A stretch of 64,000 nucleotides of DNA from Aradus depressus. Its lineage: Eukaryota; Arthropoda; Insecta; Hemiptera; Aradidae. Location of the stretch: positions 54,102,108 to 54,166,107 of the forward strand of contig OY759217.1 of assembly GCA_963662175.1 (NCBI GenBank), read 5' to 3'. The notes under the pieces were generated by a model. It ran no database searches. It was not told where the DNA came from and worked only from the letters and a program-made list of their open reading frames with translations. Made by a program: the position numbers and the translations under genes. This document shows, piece after piece, positions 11,009-23,034 of the stretch; position 1 is the stretch's first letter, and each line of letters opens with the position of its first letter.

Positions 11009-11681
11009 AAAAATGGCAATGTTGTCCTAAATATCAGATATAAGTTTGTCATTGGAAAGGGACGACCTGTCAAGATATACCAAGGTCTGATTGTGAGATA
11101 GGAAGAGAGCAGTGACTTGGGTGGATATCTGTTATCTAGCTGTGATTAGACAACTAGGCTGCCCTTTGTACCTCGACTAGATAACAGGGAGGGGGGGGGG
11201 GGGGGGGGGGCACTGCTAGGGTGACCAACCGTCCCGAGCAGAACGGGGGGCGCATAATAGCACCAAATAAGAAAAAAAGCACTCAAGCTTTCAGAATTTT
11301 AAGTAATTTGTGTATTATTTAGGTACTAGCAGGTTGGCCGGTTGTTAACTGCTAATCGGGCTTATAAGGATGCTAAATGGTGACATTTTGTGAAAATCCG
11401 ATCAATGGTTGAAAAACTATCCCACATTTCATGTCCCCCCCCATCCTTCCTTCCCACTTGAAATGTGAAGATCGCATCTGGCCAGGTTAGCATCTGTAAT
11501 CGAGGTAAGTATGCTACATGTGAAGTTTGAAGAAAATTCGATCAATCCGATAAAAAAATAAAAATTCGAAAATATAATTTTCTCCAACGGTCGGATCAGC
11601 AGCCTATGGAAAACTAAAAGTGGATAAAAACATAGATAAACAACGCTGATTATATTTTAATTTAAAAAAATAGTTATTAGT
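11009..11681. other. No gene seen; contains a long G-run
   Basis: A run of more than 20 G residues lies at about 11,190-11,210. Otherwise plain AT-rich sequence. Confidence 0.4.
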
Positions 11682-11905
11682 TATTGTGACTCATGCCCGG
11701 ACTTTAACCACGAGGTTATATCGCCTACTACCAGAGGGCTCTTTCGTCACTCTGGTGGACATGAGCCCGACTCTGCTGTGAGAGTCCTAAATTTTGCCTA
11801 TCCTAAATTTCACCTAGGGCAGGAATCTTTAACGAAAACCTGACATCGTACAGGCTCGGGATCATCGCTTAACATTCCATTCAAAGGACGGCTTGCTTAA
11901 GTTTT
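11682..11905 (-). mobile_element. SINE family A copy, minus orientation
   Basis: Carries GACTCATGCCCGGACTTTAA, GGGCTCTTTCGTCACTCTGG and CTGACATCGTACAGGCTCGG in the same order as the 1343 copy. Confidence 0.7.
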
Positions 11906-12654
11906 AATAGCTACCTATTATATATACATTTGAAAGTCGATATCTCGATGATGAAGGTATGGTAACCCGTGCAACTGTCCTCGTGTTTCGGGTTCTCATA
12001 TTGGTCTCCCAAAAGTCCATTCCTCTAAACAGGGTGGGGAAGACAATCTAACTCTGTTCCGTCCTAACAAGAATTAAAAAAATAAAATACTTAAAGAGGG
12101 AGGGTTGAATGAAAAAAAATATGGTAGATTTTTTTTTTCTTGGGTTGAAACAATAAGTCCGTTGTAGGCTGGGATGTTGGGGCCATGACAGTTCGTTAGC
12201 CTTCTTGAGATCTGTGAGATCCTATCTGTACCGCTCTATCTACATGTTAACCTCTGTACTAGTCAACCCAGGATCGTTGAGGAAGAGCTATTTCTGAGTA
12301 ACTGCTACCACAAGTCACTGCTACTTTAAAGTGTAAATAACAGGTACAACTGTATCTTGTGTAACTAAGACGAATGAAACAGCGAATTTGTCTGGCTGGC
12401 AGATTGAACACATCATACTAGCAGTTCAAAAGTATTTGTTATTTTATATCTGTTGTCGGGTTGGAAGACTTTTAACCATGCGTATGCACTTGAAATAATA
12501 TTATCAACAATCCTTATAACTTACATGAAGTACCTTCCTGTTTTATTATACTTTGTTTCCCTCAGCCTGTTTCACTGGAATGTTTTAATATGCCTATTAA
12601 ATATTTTTATAATAATTATTATTATTGTAATTTTTCCAAAAATAGATTTAATAG
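11906..12654. other. No gene seen
   Basis: A 95-residue hydrophobic open frame at 12,453-12,740 has no recognisable motif and runs into the LINE fragment. I leave it uncalled. Confidence 0.4.
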
Positions 12655-13200
12655 ATAGATATTTTGTACGTTTGGATTCCATTGAAAATAAGTGGCCGAA
12701 CGACGTACGCATACTTCCCGGACGTCCGGGTACACCTTGACTCAACATGGGTACTGCCTAATCACTGGACGTCTCAAATATTATCAGGTCATGGTGATTT
12801 CAACTCCAAGCTGTTCTTCTTTCACAGGAAGAACACCCCGAACTGTTCGTGCGGCGGTAACGAGACTGCAGAACATGTGGTCCTCGAATGTCCGCTGTAC
12901 GACCAAGGAGTGGTTGATGGTGGAGTTGATTCATGGGACAAGATCGTATTTGGGACTGGATCTACGGTAGATGGGACGGAAACAGACTACCTGATGTTCT
13001 GCCGATTCGTCGGCTCCTGCCGGGAGCAGAAACAGGCAATGTAAGATGGGCTGGGGACGATCGGCGCAATAGTTCCGCCGATGGCCAATCCCAGTCCCTT
13101 AGTAACCCCTTGATCCCCGAGCTTTGACTGAACGTTGACTGGGTTATGTTGCTGCAATGCAAGGCGCACCTTTCAAAACCAAATAAAAAATAAATAAATA
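12655..13200 (+). mobile_element. 5'-truncated LINE, 3' end of ORF2 (R1-clade-like)
   Basis: The frame from 12,664 to 13,044 has the C-terminal features of R1-type non-LTR polyproteins: TYAYFPDVR, then HWTSQILSGHGDFNSKL, then a Cys/His motif CSCGGNETAEHVVLECPLY. ORF2 ends at TAA 13,042. A 3' UTR follows and closes with AAATAAAAAATAAATAAATA. The endonuclease and nearly all of the reverse transcriptase are missing. Part of its 3' end reappears in reverse at 33,030-33,215. Confidence 0.75.
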
Positions 13201-13807
13201 AATTTAAAAAAATATATTATGTACGTATAATTGTCTTTCTAAGTCGGTTTATTGTATTAAAGAATTATGTTAGAAAGTTAAGCTCTTTTTTATATTATAA
13301 CAACGTTCAAATTTTGAAATAAGAAATAGAATTCAAATTGAATTGGTTGAAAAAATCTAACGAGATTGGTGTATTGATGTGTTTTTCAGAAAATATAAGG
13401 AAAATATTCTCTCATATTCCTTCCTCGACTTTTTTAGCTAGGACCAATCAGAGAATATACTTGAGTATTCAAAGTGAACTACTCATTATTTCTAGTTGAG
13501 ACCGATGTACGCTCATTACTGAATTCGAACGATTTTTCAGCAAATATACATAATCAGTTCAAATATATACACCTGAATCTTAACTTCCTACTCAGTTATT
13601 TTAGCTGGTACGGGTGGAAAAAATATTTTACTTTAAAAATTCTAAATCCAAAAACTAACCTAACATATTAGGTTCACTCTACAGATAGAGGACCCGACAC
13701 CGAGAAGTACGTCATACTAATGCAACCATAAGATAATGAGATATAGCGATAAAAATCCGAAATGGTTTTGGACAAAATTTCGGAGATTGCTGAATTAATG
13801 TGTTTTT
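13201..13807. repeat. Degenerate repeat region, no gene
   Basis: TGTTTTTCAGAAAATATA-like words recur near 13,380, 13,540 and 13,800 and again near 14,775, in blocks that also share TTATTTTAGCTGGTAC-like words. The 43-bp minisatellite to the right starts from the same word, so it probably grew from this older repeat. Confidence 0.4.
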
Positions 13808-14670
13808 CAGAAAATATAGGGAATGGATGCCACAGACCACTTCTATCTATCTTAAAATATAGGGAATGGATGCCACAGACTACTTCTATCTATCTTAAAA
13901 TATAGGGAATGGATGCCACAGACTACTTCTATCTATCTTAAAATATAGGGAATGGATGCCACATACCACTTCTATATATGGACTTGAAAAATAAAATAAA
14001 ACTGGTTTATTTAATATGTTGTCTAATTTCACTAACTATATATACATAGGAGTACTTTCGGTATTTCTACCATCCTCAGCCAAAAGCATAAGAGATAAGA
14101 CTTATCTCTTATGCTTTTGGCTGAGGATGGTAGAAATACCGAAAGTACTCCCATGTATATATAGTTAGTGAAATTAGACAACATATTAAATAAACCAGTT
14201 TTATTTTATTTTTCAAGTCAATTTGAATTATTTCACAATATCTCTGCAATTATGTCAGTTTTCACTTCTATATATCTTAAAATATAGGGAATGGATGCCA
14301 CAGACCACTTCTATCTATCCTAAAATATAGGGAATGGATGCGAGAGACCACTTCTATCTATCCTAAAATATAGGGAATGGATGCCACAGACCACTTCTAT
14401 CTATCCTAAAATATAGGGAATGGATGCCACAGACCACTTCTATCTATCTTAAAATATAGGGAATGGATGCCACAGACTACTTCTATCTATCCTAAAATAT
14501 AGGGAATGGATGCCACAGACCACTTCTATCTATCCTAAAATATAGGGAATGGATGCCACAGACCACTTCTATCTATCTTAAAATATAGGGAATGGATGCC
14601 ACAGACCACTTCTATCTATCCTAAAATATAGGGAATGGATGCCTCAGACCACTTCTATCTATCTTATAAT
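13808..14670. repeat. 43-bp minisatellite interrupted by an insertion
   Basis: Units are AAAATATAGGGAATGGATGC, CACAGACCACTTC, TATCTATCTT. About four copies lie left of the insertion at 13,980-14,262 and about nine lie right of it. Variants include CAGACTAC and ATCTATCC. Confidence 0.9.
13980..14262. mobile_element. Near-perfect 119-bp-arm palindrome inserted with a 13-bp target duplication
   Basis: Arm 13,981-14,099 and arm 14,101-14,219 are reverse complements with one mismatch (CATAGG against CATGGG) around a single central base. A 43-base non-palindromic tail follows. CACTTCTATATAT occurs on both flanks (13,967-13,979 and 14,263-14,275), while all other minisatellite units read CACTTCTATCTAT, so the 13-mer is a target-site duplication. 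In the right arm, CTGAGGA (14,121) and GAAA (14,141) flank a short stem, recalling hammerhead-like cores at Penelope-type ends. That family link is inference. Confidence 0.8.
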
Positions 14671-15117
14671 TCTTCCTTAGTTATTTTAGTTAAAAATTTT
14701 TTTCATGTATACTCAAAGTATAGATGATTATCTTAATATCTGATTGAAGCTGATGTAATGTCCGTTTCAGTGGTTTTTTCAGTAAATATACAGAATCCGG
14801 GCCAAAAAAGGACTCATATTTCTTGCTCAAGTATTTTAATAAGGGCATAAATTAAAATATATTTGAAGTCTCAAAGTATACCTTCATCATATCTAATTGA
14901 AATCAATCCATACCTTCTGTTTCTGTTCTTTAGAGGAATTTGTGGCTACACCCCGACTCACTCATAAGTTTCCTCTCTCTCTCTATACCTTTGAACTCTT
15001 TATTTGGTTAAGTCTTACCTTCTGTTTTTGATCTTTTGAGGGTTCCAGACTCGGATTGGGTTCTGTAACCCGTTTGCTAGCCTTTCATTTAAAAAAAATG
15101 ATTTTACTAGCGAGAAT
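14671..15117. repeat. Degenerate repeat sequence, no gene
   Basis: The first half resembles 13,201-13,807. The second half (14,945-15,060) is a copy of the 6230-8000 family (TACACCCCGACTCACTCATA, TTTTGAGGGTTCCAGACTCG). Confidence 0.45.
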
Positions 15118-15121
15118 ATGG

Positions 15122-15909
15122 TGTGATGTACACTACGGAACATTTTTTTATGAATAAAAAGTAATTTTTTTTATTATAATCTAATATCATATATATATTA
15201 GATATATATCAAGGTGTTTGAGAAACAAAACAAGAAAACATATAAAAAACAGCTGTGAAATAGAGTAAAATGTAATGGAGTCGTGAGCTAGCTCTAAAAA
15301 CGGTGCATGTGGTTTTGATATGTTTTAAATAAAAATGAAGTTGAACAATTAGATGAAAGTTGACTGGGGTGGAATTAAAGTGTGAAGAGTTGACGGGGTC
15401 TGGTTTCTGTGGTAGAGGCGTCGAGAAGGTACAATTAATAATATATATTTTCAATATGCCCAAATAAAAAAAGAAATAGTTTTTTAAGTATTAATTTAAT
15501 GTTTTTGTGCCATTGTAAATTTTTGTTTTGTTTGTTCAAATAAGTTTTTTTTTTAATTTAAATATGTAAATATAGATAATAACCCAATTATTTGTCCTCT
15601 TCAAATTCTATTCTATTCATCTTCCCTGTTGTCCCAGTAGTATCATTTGAAAAACCTTTGGATTAGAAATTAATATTTTTTAAAATTATTTAAAAATTGG
15701 TATCTCTTCGTGAATCCAAGTGTAAAGTTTGTTTAATTGAATTTTTTTCGTTGTATACGTGTACTTTCTTAAAAATTGCACGTCTTAAATTATTGATAAT
15801 ATTTTTTTTAGGGCAATTTTCGGCAAACTACTGTAGAAATCAAAATTTAAATAAACAAAAGAGATCAAATTTCTACAGGAAATGTGGTAGCAAGCAAGTT
15901 TTTATCACA
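15122..15909 (+). repeat. 5' LTR (788 bp)
   Basis: Starts TGTGATGTACACTACGG and ends TTTTTATCACA. It matches the 3' LTR apart from a few substitutions and single-base indels in T-runs. A 100-residue frame inside it occurs in both LTRs and is not taken as a gene. Confidence 0.9.
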
Positions 15910-16167
15910 TTTTTGGCATATCCCTTGTGTGGACGATTTTCGCCACAAAGCCCCATCATATTTTGGCAAAACCTTGATGGGAGAATTTTTTTATATTAAT
16001 TAAAGTAGGGAAACAGGTTGAAAAAGATGAAAAGGATAGAATAGAGACAAATAAGGGTTACATTTAATTTTGAGAAATAATTTTTTTTTTGCCAACTTCA
16101 AAAGAAGGTTACTATTTTATATAACATTGTTTTTGTTTAGTAATTATATATTTAGTAAAGTAAGAAA

Positions 16168-17259
16168 ATGCCAATTACCAGAGGACAAGCGAGAAGATTA
16201 GAGGAGGAAAGATCCGATATGGAGTTATCGGAAGATAGAGAAAGGGAGACTCCAGCCGCAATGGAGTCCATGCAGGGTACAGGTGAGGAGTCGCAAGGGG
16301 AGGGGGTAAATAAAGATAAAGAAAAAGAGGGCATTGCTGCTCCTGATATGGAATGGCTCCGTGTTGTGTTGACAAAGTTAACTGGGGATATGGGAAATTT
16401 AAGGGGGGATATGAATCAAAAAATGGAAGAGCAAAGTAATAAATTAGGAAATTTAGAGACAAATTTAAAAAAGGAAATGGGGGATATGAATCAAAAAATG
16501 GAAGAGCAAAGTAATAAATTAGGAAATTTAGAGACAAATTTAAAAAGGGAAATGGGGGACAAATTAGGAAAATTAGAGACAAACTTAAGGGGTGACATTA
16601 AAAATTTAGAAGTTAAATTAAATAAAAAGGTGGACAATTTGATGAACCAATTAGAGAAAATTCAAATAGAAAATGAAAGAGTTGAAAGTAGGATAAATAA
16701 AGCAGGAGAAAACTTAGAAAAACACTTTATTCAAAAAATTAACAAGTTGGATGAAGGGAATTCTGAAGTAGAAAAAGAGGTTCTTATTATTGACAGTCAG
16801 TCACAAGTTGATGAGGTAGAAGGAACAGAGAATAACAGTGGGGAGGAACAGACCCAAATTTTAGAGAAAGAGGTGGAGGAAGAGAGTCAAAATGTAGAAA
16901 AATTAGTATTAAGTGAAATTCAAGAAAATATGATGAATGTTGATGTGGATGGACAGAGTGAAAGGAACATTTGGACGTTATTAGACAAAACAAACGAACA
17001 GACTGAGGACAACAAACAAAAGACAAATTTTAATTTTAAAGAAAATATAGTTAAAACTTACAGACAAACTGGAAATAGAAAGGAGGTTAATAAAAGTTAT
17101 AAGAACAATTTTAACAAGAGAGTAAAAGCATTCAAACAGGTATTAAGGACAAAATTAACACTGAACAAATATTTAGAGAAGGGGGAGGGGATTTTTAAAG
17201 ACATAATTCGCCGGGGCATCCGGAAAAAGATAAAATTAAATTTGGGCTTTGCAATATAA
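16168..17259 (+). CDS. Gag-like coiled-coil protein of the LTR element (363 aa)
   Basis: The ATG at 16,168 opens MPITRGQARRLEEERS, a start common to retrotransposon gag proteins. Residues about 60-190 are heptad-rich coiled coil with a 25-residue (75-bp) tandem unit, DMNQKMEEQSNKLGNLETNL, present twice and partly a third time. A very acidic stretch covers residues 200-270, and a basic, Asn/Lys-rich C-terminus (NKSYKNNFNKRVKAF onward) could bind nucleic acid in place of a zinc knuckle, since no CCHC motif is present. The TAA at 17,257 is followed by no pol frame. It probably forms the particle shell. A cellular coiled-coil origin cannot be excluded from sequence alone. Confidence 0.75.
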   Translation: MPITRGQARRLEEERSDMELSEDRERETPAAMESMQGTGEESQGEGVNKDKEKEGIAAPDMEWLRVVLTKLTGDMGNLRGDMNQKMEEQSNKLGNLETNLKKEMGDMNQKMEEQSNKLGNLETNLKREMGDKLGKLETNLRGDIKNLEVKLNKKVDNLMNQLEKIQIENERVESRINKAGENLEKHFIQKINKLDEGNSEVEKEVLIIDSQSQVDEVEGTENNSGEEQTQILEKEVEEESQNVEKLVLSEIQENMMNVDVDGQSERNIWTLLDKTNEQTEDNKQKTNFNFKENIVKTYRQTGNRKEVNKSYKNNFNKRVKAFKQVLRTKLTLNKYLEKGEGIFKDIIRRGIRKKIKLNLGFAI

Positions 17260-19391
17260 TTGCATTAGCCACCTTTTATAGTGAACCTATTTTTTTTGCA
17301 ACTCGGATGAGTTTGAGGAAATGACTGACAGACTAACATGACAGAATTAGGATCAATTTAAAATATGACGAAGTGACATTGGACTAATATAATAGTATGA
17401 ATGATACATTTATTTTTGGATGAGAGAATTTTGGTATATGAAGAGTATGGATGAATTTTGGTATAGTTCTGTGTTTAAAGTAATTAGGAATTATATTTTT
17501 TTTAGGATTAGATTATATGTTAGGATCAGTATAAAATTATCTGAGAATTATATTTAAGGATTAGTCACCCAAATTTAATATGTGAAAGTTTTTTATTTAG
17601 AAGTTACTTATTAATAATGATTATTGAAAATTAAAACATATACATATAACTGATTGATTTTGAACGAACATAATATGGAAGAAGATAGATTTTTTTATTA
17701 TATTTTTTATTACAAATGTTAGAAAGATAAAATCAGCAGGCTGAGAGATGCCTAGATCTCTTTGGAGACATGACGAACTTCCTGAGGCCGAGTCAAGGGG
17801 ACAGATTTTCTGTTTCGGAACTGTTCAGCTAGGATACCGGACGTGACTAAATCATAATAATATTATAAATTAGAAAGACGAACGAAAATGTATAGAAGCC
17901 TTGGAAGGATAATATATTATATAAATTGTATGTATGCATAGGTTAGTAAATTTTTGTTATTATAAATTCTATTATTTAGACAATTTCATTTATTATTCTG
18001 AGTAACATGTTTTTCTACGTAAATTTGTTTAATAGAGAGAGTAGATGGGAAGAGTTGTAGGAGCAAATTATATAACTTTAGGAATAGGAACAAACAAAGG
18101 GTAATATTAATTAGAGAAGTTTTGAATTAATTGCTGATGACATTCTTTTAGACGTCGGGATTATATAGCTTTGTTTTGGGAGATATTATTTTTAATCCTA
18201 GTAAGAGATAGTGATTAATTAGAGATATATATTTTTTTGATCTGTGGGAGATGATTTTTTTTGTGTGTCGACTAGAAAGAACTAGCAATATATTGGAGAT
18301 ATATATTTTTTTTTCTGCGTGGAAGATGATTTTTGTGTCGACTAGAAAGAACTAGCGATATATATATAGGAGATTTATGATGTAGTGTTGGTTGCCTACC
18401 TGAGATAGGAGGAACCGTATTTTTGCTACGTCAACGATGAAGTTATTATTATTAGGGAGTTATTAGTAGAGAAGGAAGTTGAAGTAAAAATATATGTGAG
18501 ATACATTTTTTTAGTTAGGAAGTATGAAGGACGTCTCAAAGAATTTAATACCTCAAAAGACAAGTACTATATATATTAAATAAATTAAATTTGTATTCCT
18601 TATTACCCGGCGTGAGGCCTAATTTTGATTGCTATGATATATTTTGGAAGTGTGATGAAGTAAAACCGAAGGATTTATGTAATTTTTATTTCAAGTAAAT
18701 TTTTTTTTTATATATAATATATAATTATTTTGAATACATACAAATGTTATATTGATGGTAAAGGCGGAAAGTAAAATTAATTGGCAATTTCTTAAATCTG
18801 CATCCAACTTGATTATTTCCAAACTTGATTTCATGACTATGACTGATCCTGTAAATATGTAAAAATTTAGTATTATATTTTTTTTATGTTCAATTAGTTC
18901 AAATTTTTATAAATTTAAGTTAACATTTTCTTTAGGTTAAGGATTAATTGTAAATTTTTAGATTAAGATTTGTTTTTGTTTATTAGAAATTAGGTACGTA
19001 TATATATAAGTTTAATAATTGTAAATAGTTATAAAAATATAAAAAAAATGGGCATATATGTATAAAAAGAGCGTCGAATTGGGCATATAAAAAATAAAAA
19101 TAAATCAGTGAGTGTAAGTGAGAGAGAGACTTCGATACATCGTTGATCAATGAGTTGAAGACATCAAGGAGCCAGCCAACATGTGGTTCGAGGAGGAGCC
19201 CATCATGTGAATTGGAGGAAGATGTTAATCCATCTGTGTATTGAAGGAGGAAGCCTATGTGGATTCGAGGAAGAAGCTAATCAACCTGTGTGTAGGAAGA
19301 AATTAAATCTGAAAGAACTTATATAAAAAAAAAAAAAAAAAAAAAAAATTTGTGAACAAACATTTTTTTTTAAAAAGAAGGAAAAGGCAAA
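17260..19391 (+). other. Non-coding interior of the LTR element with polypurine tract
   Basis: No reading frame of note on either strand. Short internal duplications occur: GTCGACTAGAAAGAACTAGC at about 18,267 and 18,336, and GGAGGAAG...CATCTGTGT-like blocks at 19,190-19,310. An A-run near 19,325 and the purine tract before the 3' LTR close the region. Confidence 0.7.
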
Positions 19392-20181
19392 TGTGATGTA
19401 CACTACGGAACATTTTTTTATGAATAAAAAGTAATTTTTTTTATTATAATCTAATATCATATATATATTAGATATATATCAAGGTGTTTGAGAAACAAAA
19501 CAAGAAAACATATAAAAAACAGCTGTGAAATAGAGTAAAATGTAATGGAGTCGTGAGCTAGCTCTAAAAACGGTGCATGTGGTTTTGATATGTTTTAAAT
19601 AAAAATGAAGTTGAACAATTAGATGAAAGTTGACTGGGGTGGAATTAAAGTGTGAAGAGTTGACGGGGTCTGGTTTTTGTGGTAGAGGCGTCGAGAAGGT
19701 ACAATTAATAATATATATTTTTCAATATGCCCAAATAAAAAAAGAAATAGTTTTTTAAGTATTAATTTAATGTTTTTGTGCCATTGTAAATTTTTGTTTT
19801 GTTTGTTCAAATAAGTTTTTTTTTTAATTTAAATATGTAAATATAGATAATAACCCAATTATTTGTCCTCTTCAAATTCTATTCTATTCATCTTCCCTGT
19901 TGTCCCAGTAGTATCATTTGAAAAACCTTTGGATTAGAAATTAATATTATTTAAAATTATTTAAAAATTGGTATCTCTTCGTGAATCCAAGTGTAAAGTT
20001 TGTTTAATTGAATTTTTTTCGTTGTATACGTGTACTTTCTTAAAAATTGCACGTCTTAAATTATTGATAATATTTTTTTTAGGGCAATTTTCGGCAAACT
20101 ACTGTAGAAATCAAAATTTAAATAAACAAAAGAGATCAAATTTCTACAGGAAATGTGGTAGCAAACAAGTTTTTTATCACA
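19392..20181 (+). repeat. 3' LTR (790 bp)
   Basis: Matches the 5' LTR from TGTGATGTACACTACGG to TTTTTATCACA. Followed by the target duplication ATGG. Confidence 0.9.
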
Positions 20182-20379
20182 ATGGCCGTGGGATGTTCTC
20201 ATATTTTGAGGTGCAAATGAGCGTCAAGTTCCCAATAACCCCGCTGCCTGGTGGTATTGTGCCAAACTAATGAATTCTACAATAATTCCTTCTGTTTAAT
20301 TTGATTATTTTACTTCCACAGATAGAGGAAACTTACGTAAGAGGAAACTTACGTAACATTCAATGTTAAGTTTTCACCG

Positions 20380-21640
20380 GATGGATGTCTTAAATCGAGA
20401 TATCCTTCCGTCAGACAGACGTACAATCAACTCCTCTCTACAGAACGTTCCGAACTAGACAGACATGAGACCTATATCTCGACTCTGGCGGCTCGAGATA
20501 ACTCACTTTGGACAGCGACGAAACGGCTTCTTGGCAATGCACGGGTATCACACCCACTTCGGAAGGATGACTGGGCCTGGACTAGGTCTGACCAGGAGAA
20601 GGCAGACCTCAACGCTGATTATCTTTCCAAAGTATTCACTTCACACGAGGACATAGGAGACGACCAACGTACAGACCAAGTACTGACACAATTTACCACC
20701 CCTCTTCAGCTAACTCCCCCACCAAAGGCATTCAGTCCCAATGAAGTCGAACAAACAATTAAACAACTCACTTTACACAAATTTCCTGGTTATGGCTTGA
20801 TAACAGCTGAGATACTTCGACAGCTACCGAGAAAAGGACTAATTTAGTTGTCGATTTATACAACGCAGTACTACTATGTTTCTATCCCCTTGTCTGGTAG
20901 AAATCAGTAGTCAGGATGATTCTCAAACCAGGGAAAACCCCAGACCAGGCCTCGTCATACCGTCCTATAAGCCTGCTTCTTGTGATATCCAAACCAGTAG
21001 AGAGACTTCTACTGGACATACTAACCTACATTACTGCACAAGACAACCAACTCCCAGATCATCAATTCGGCTTTCAACAATACACCAAGCCATCATTTGG
21101 TCGATTACATCGCCACCAGCTTTGAAAGAAAAGAGTTTTGCACAGGCATATTTCCGGACATTGAAAAAGCGTTTGACCGTGTTTGGCACCCAGGGCTGCT
21201 CTACACACTTAAAACTCACCTTCCTCACACATATTATTTAATACTTAAGTCATTCCTAGAGAACAGAAACTTTAGGGTGTCTGAGGGATCTCCTTCATCG
21301 CATTTTTGGAGATCAAAGCTGGAACCCCCCAAGGAAGATCCTTCATTTCCCTATTCTTCTCTATCTACACATCACACATTCCACAACAGACTACTCACTA
21401 CATACGCAGACACAGCCATTCTATCAACACACTCAGACCCAACACTAGCAAGCTCATACTTACAAGAACATTTACACCAGCTAACAGACTGGGCCAACAA
21501 ATGGAGAATAAAAATTAATAGACAAATCTCTGCAAACCACATTCACTCTCAGACACAACCCTTGCCCACCAGTTTACATTAACAACCATCATCCTTCATC
21601 CTACACGTGTACGATATTTAGGACTTAATTTTCATTCTAC
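20380..21640 (+). pseudogene. Jockey-like LINE reverse transcriptase relic
   Basis: Motifs in order across shifting frames: SLWTATKRLLG, EKADLNADYLSKVFTSHED, a degenerate KFPGYGLITAEILRQLP, SYRPISLL, LPDHQFGF, DIEKAFDRVWHPGLL, GTPQGRSF, the catalytic box degraded to TYADTAIL (one Asp of YADD lost), then LTDWANKWRIKIN. Frameshifts near 20,865, 21,095 and 21,300 and the damaged active site make it dead. The endonuclease part is missing. The LTR element lies just upstream, with 190 bases between them. Confidence 0.8.
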
Positions 21641-23034
21641 CCACTAATCTACCCCGGCGCCTTAAGGGGGCATGGCAGAGGGACCTGCTCCAGGACTAGC
21701 CTGGACTCTTTGGCAAAAAATGAAATGCCTGTCTATGAACAAGAAGAATAAATATGTCGACATTAAAGTTCGAAATAGTGTCACCTGTTGATTTTCAGAC
21801 AAAGGGAAGGAGGAATCAAGCTTAACACGAATAGCCCCAATAACTTGAAAATGAATCAACATTTGGTATGATTTAGAGATATTGATTGATTGTTTTCTCT
21901 TAGTCAAAATTAACTTAGTATCTTTGTTTTTGTTAGTTATAGTATTCCTTTTCCAATTATTAATTGTATAAATATTACCTCCATTTTAGAATTTCATTTT
22001 TTATAAGATCGTTATTATTACTTACTAAGATAATGTAAATATATCCGTGAATAAAGATTATTATTTTTTAGCTGGGATATGCTCTAAGTGTTTGTTCAGA
22101 AGACATCTCTTAACGAAATGCTGAAACTTGCTTATCGATATGTGCCCTCATAGACGTCACATTCTACAATATCCCACTAACTTCTTGCTGCCTCCCAAGA
22201 GATCTGAGGCAAGCTGATCTCCGGAGATCTCTGTTTCTTTTTTAAACCAAGTTCTGTGATTGGTCACAGATTTGATGTTGAGTTTTCACTGGAATGTTTT
22301 CTGACCTCATTTAAAAAAAAAAAAAAAGTTTCTGTAAACATGATAACGGCCAATAACCCACGAATGGTGCAAAAAGCCAACATGAAGGCATAGTGGAGGG
22401 GAGAGAAGCGATTTTTCCATGATGTGGCGGGAACGGGTTTATTCAAAAAACCCAATAAGAACACTATTTTAAAATTGATAATCACATTTATTTAAAACAA
22501 TAAGAAATATAATGGTGAGGGGTGCCAGGATGGATCAAACCCTGTAACATACATGAGTCTGAAAATGCCTCCTCACTGAGCAGTAAAAACGTACAATACA
22601 AGTCATGTTTATTTAAATGTTTTAAAAAATTACATCAAAAAAGTCTTCTATACAAAAAAATATTCAATTAAACTTTAATAAATAATTGAATAATGAACAA
22701 AATAGCATCAATTTCATTCAGTTAATTATGCTAAAAGTGTCCAAAATGAGATCATCAAAATAACAATTAGATGTTTGATAATGTATAATAAAGAGATAAT
22801 AATAACTAATTGTAAATGTTTAGGTTGGTAGCCCTGAGGCACATCGCAGGCTATTGTTAGTTCCCTCACTTAATTGTTATTTTGATACTGATTTTATTTT
22901 GGATTAACATAATTGAATGAATTTTTTTCATGATTGAATTACATACCAACTTTTTATTAAAATTGTATTTATTTTATTTTATTTTTTTTTACTGGCACTT
23001 CAAGTCTAGAGTTAAATAAGTAATAAGATAGATG
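21641..23034. other. No gene seen
   Basis: AT-rich sequence. A 73-residue hydrophobic minus-strand frame (22,485-22,264) depends on a poly-A tract and has no motif. Nothing supported. Confidence 0.4.

Larger units (their letters stand above)
15122..20181 (+). mobile_element. Complete non-autonomous LTR retrotransposon, gag-only
   Basis: Two almost identical LTRs (15,122-15,909 and 19,392-20,181) begin TGTGAT and end ATCACA. The 4-bp target duplication ATGG lies at 15,118-15,121 and 20,182-20,185. A purine tract (AAAAAGAAGGAAAAGG, about 19,372-19,387) sits just before the 3' LTR. The interior has one long ORF (16,168-17,259, gag-like) and about 2.1 kb of AT-rich sequence with no protease, reverse transcriptase or integrase motif. 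It must rely on enzymes from another element. The few differences between LTRs point to a recent insertion. TGGCATATCCC, four bases after the 5' LTR, is a possible primer-binding site, but I could not assign the tRNA. Confidence 0.9.

Noticed and set aside
15697..15999. 100-residue ORF in the LTR (repeated at 19,968-20,270)
   Set aside because: It lies in the LTR, extends into different flanking sequence in each copy, and has no motif.
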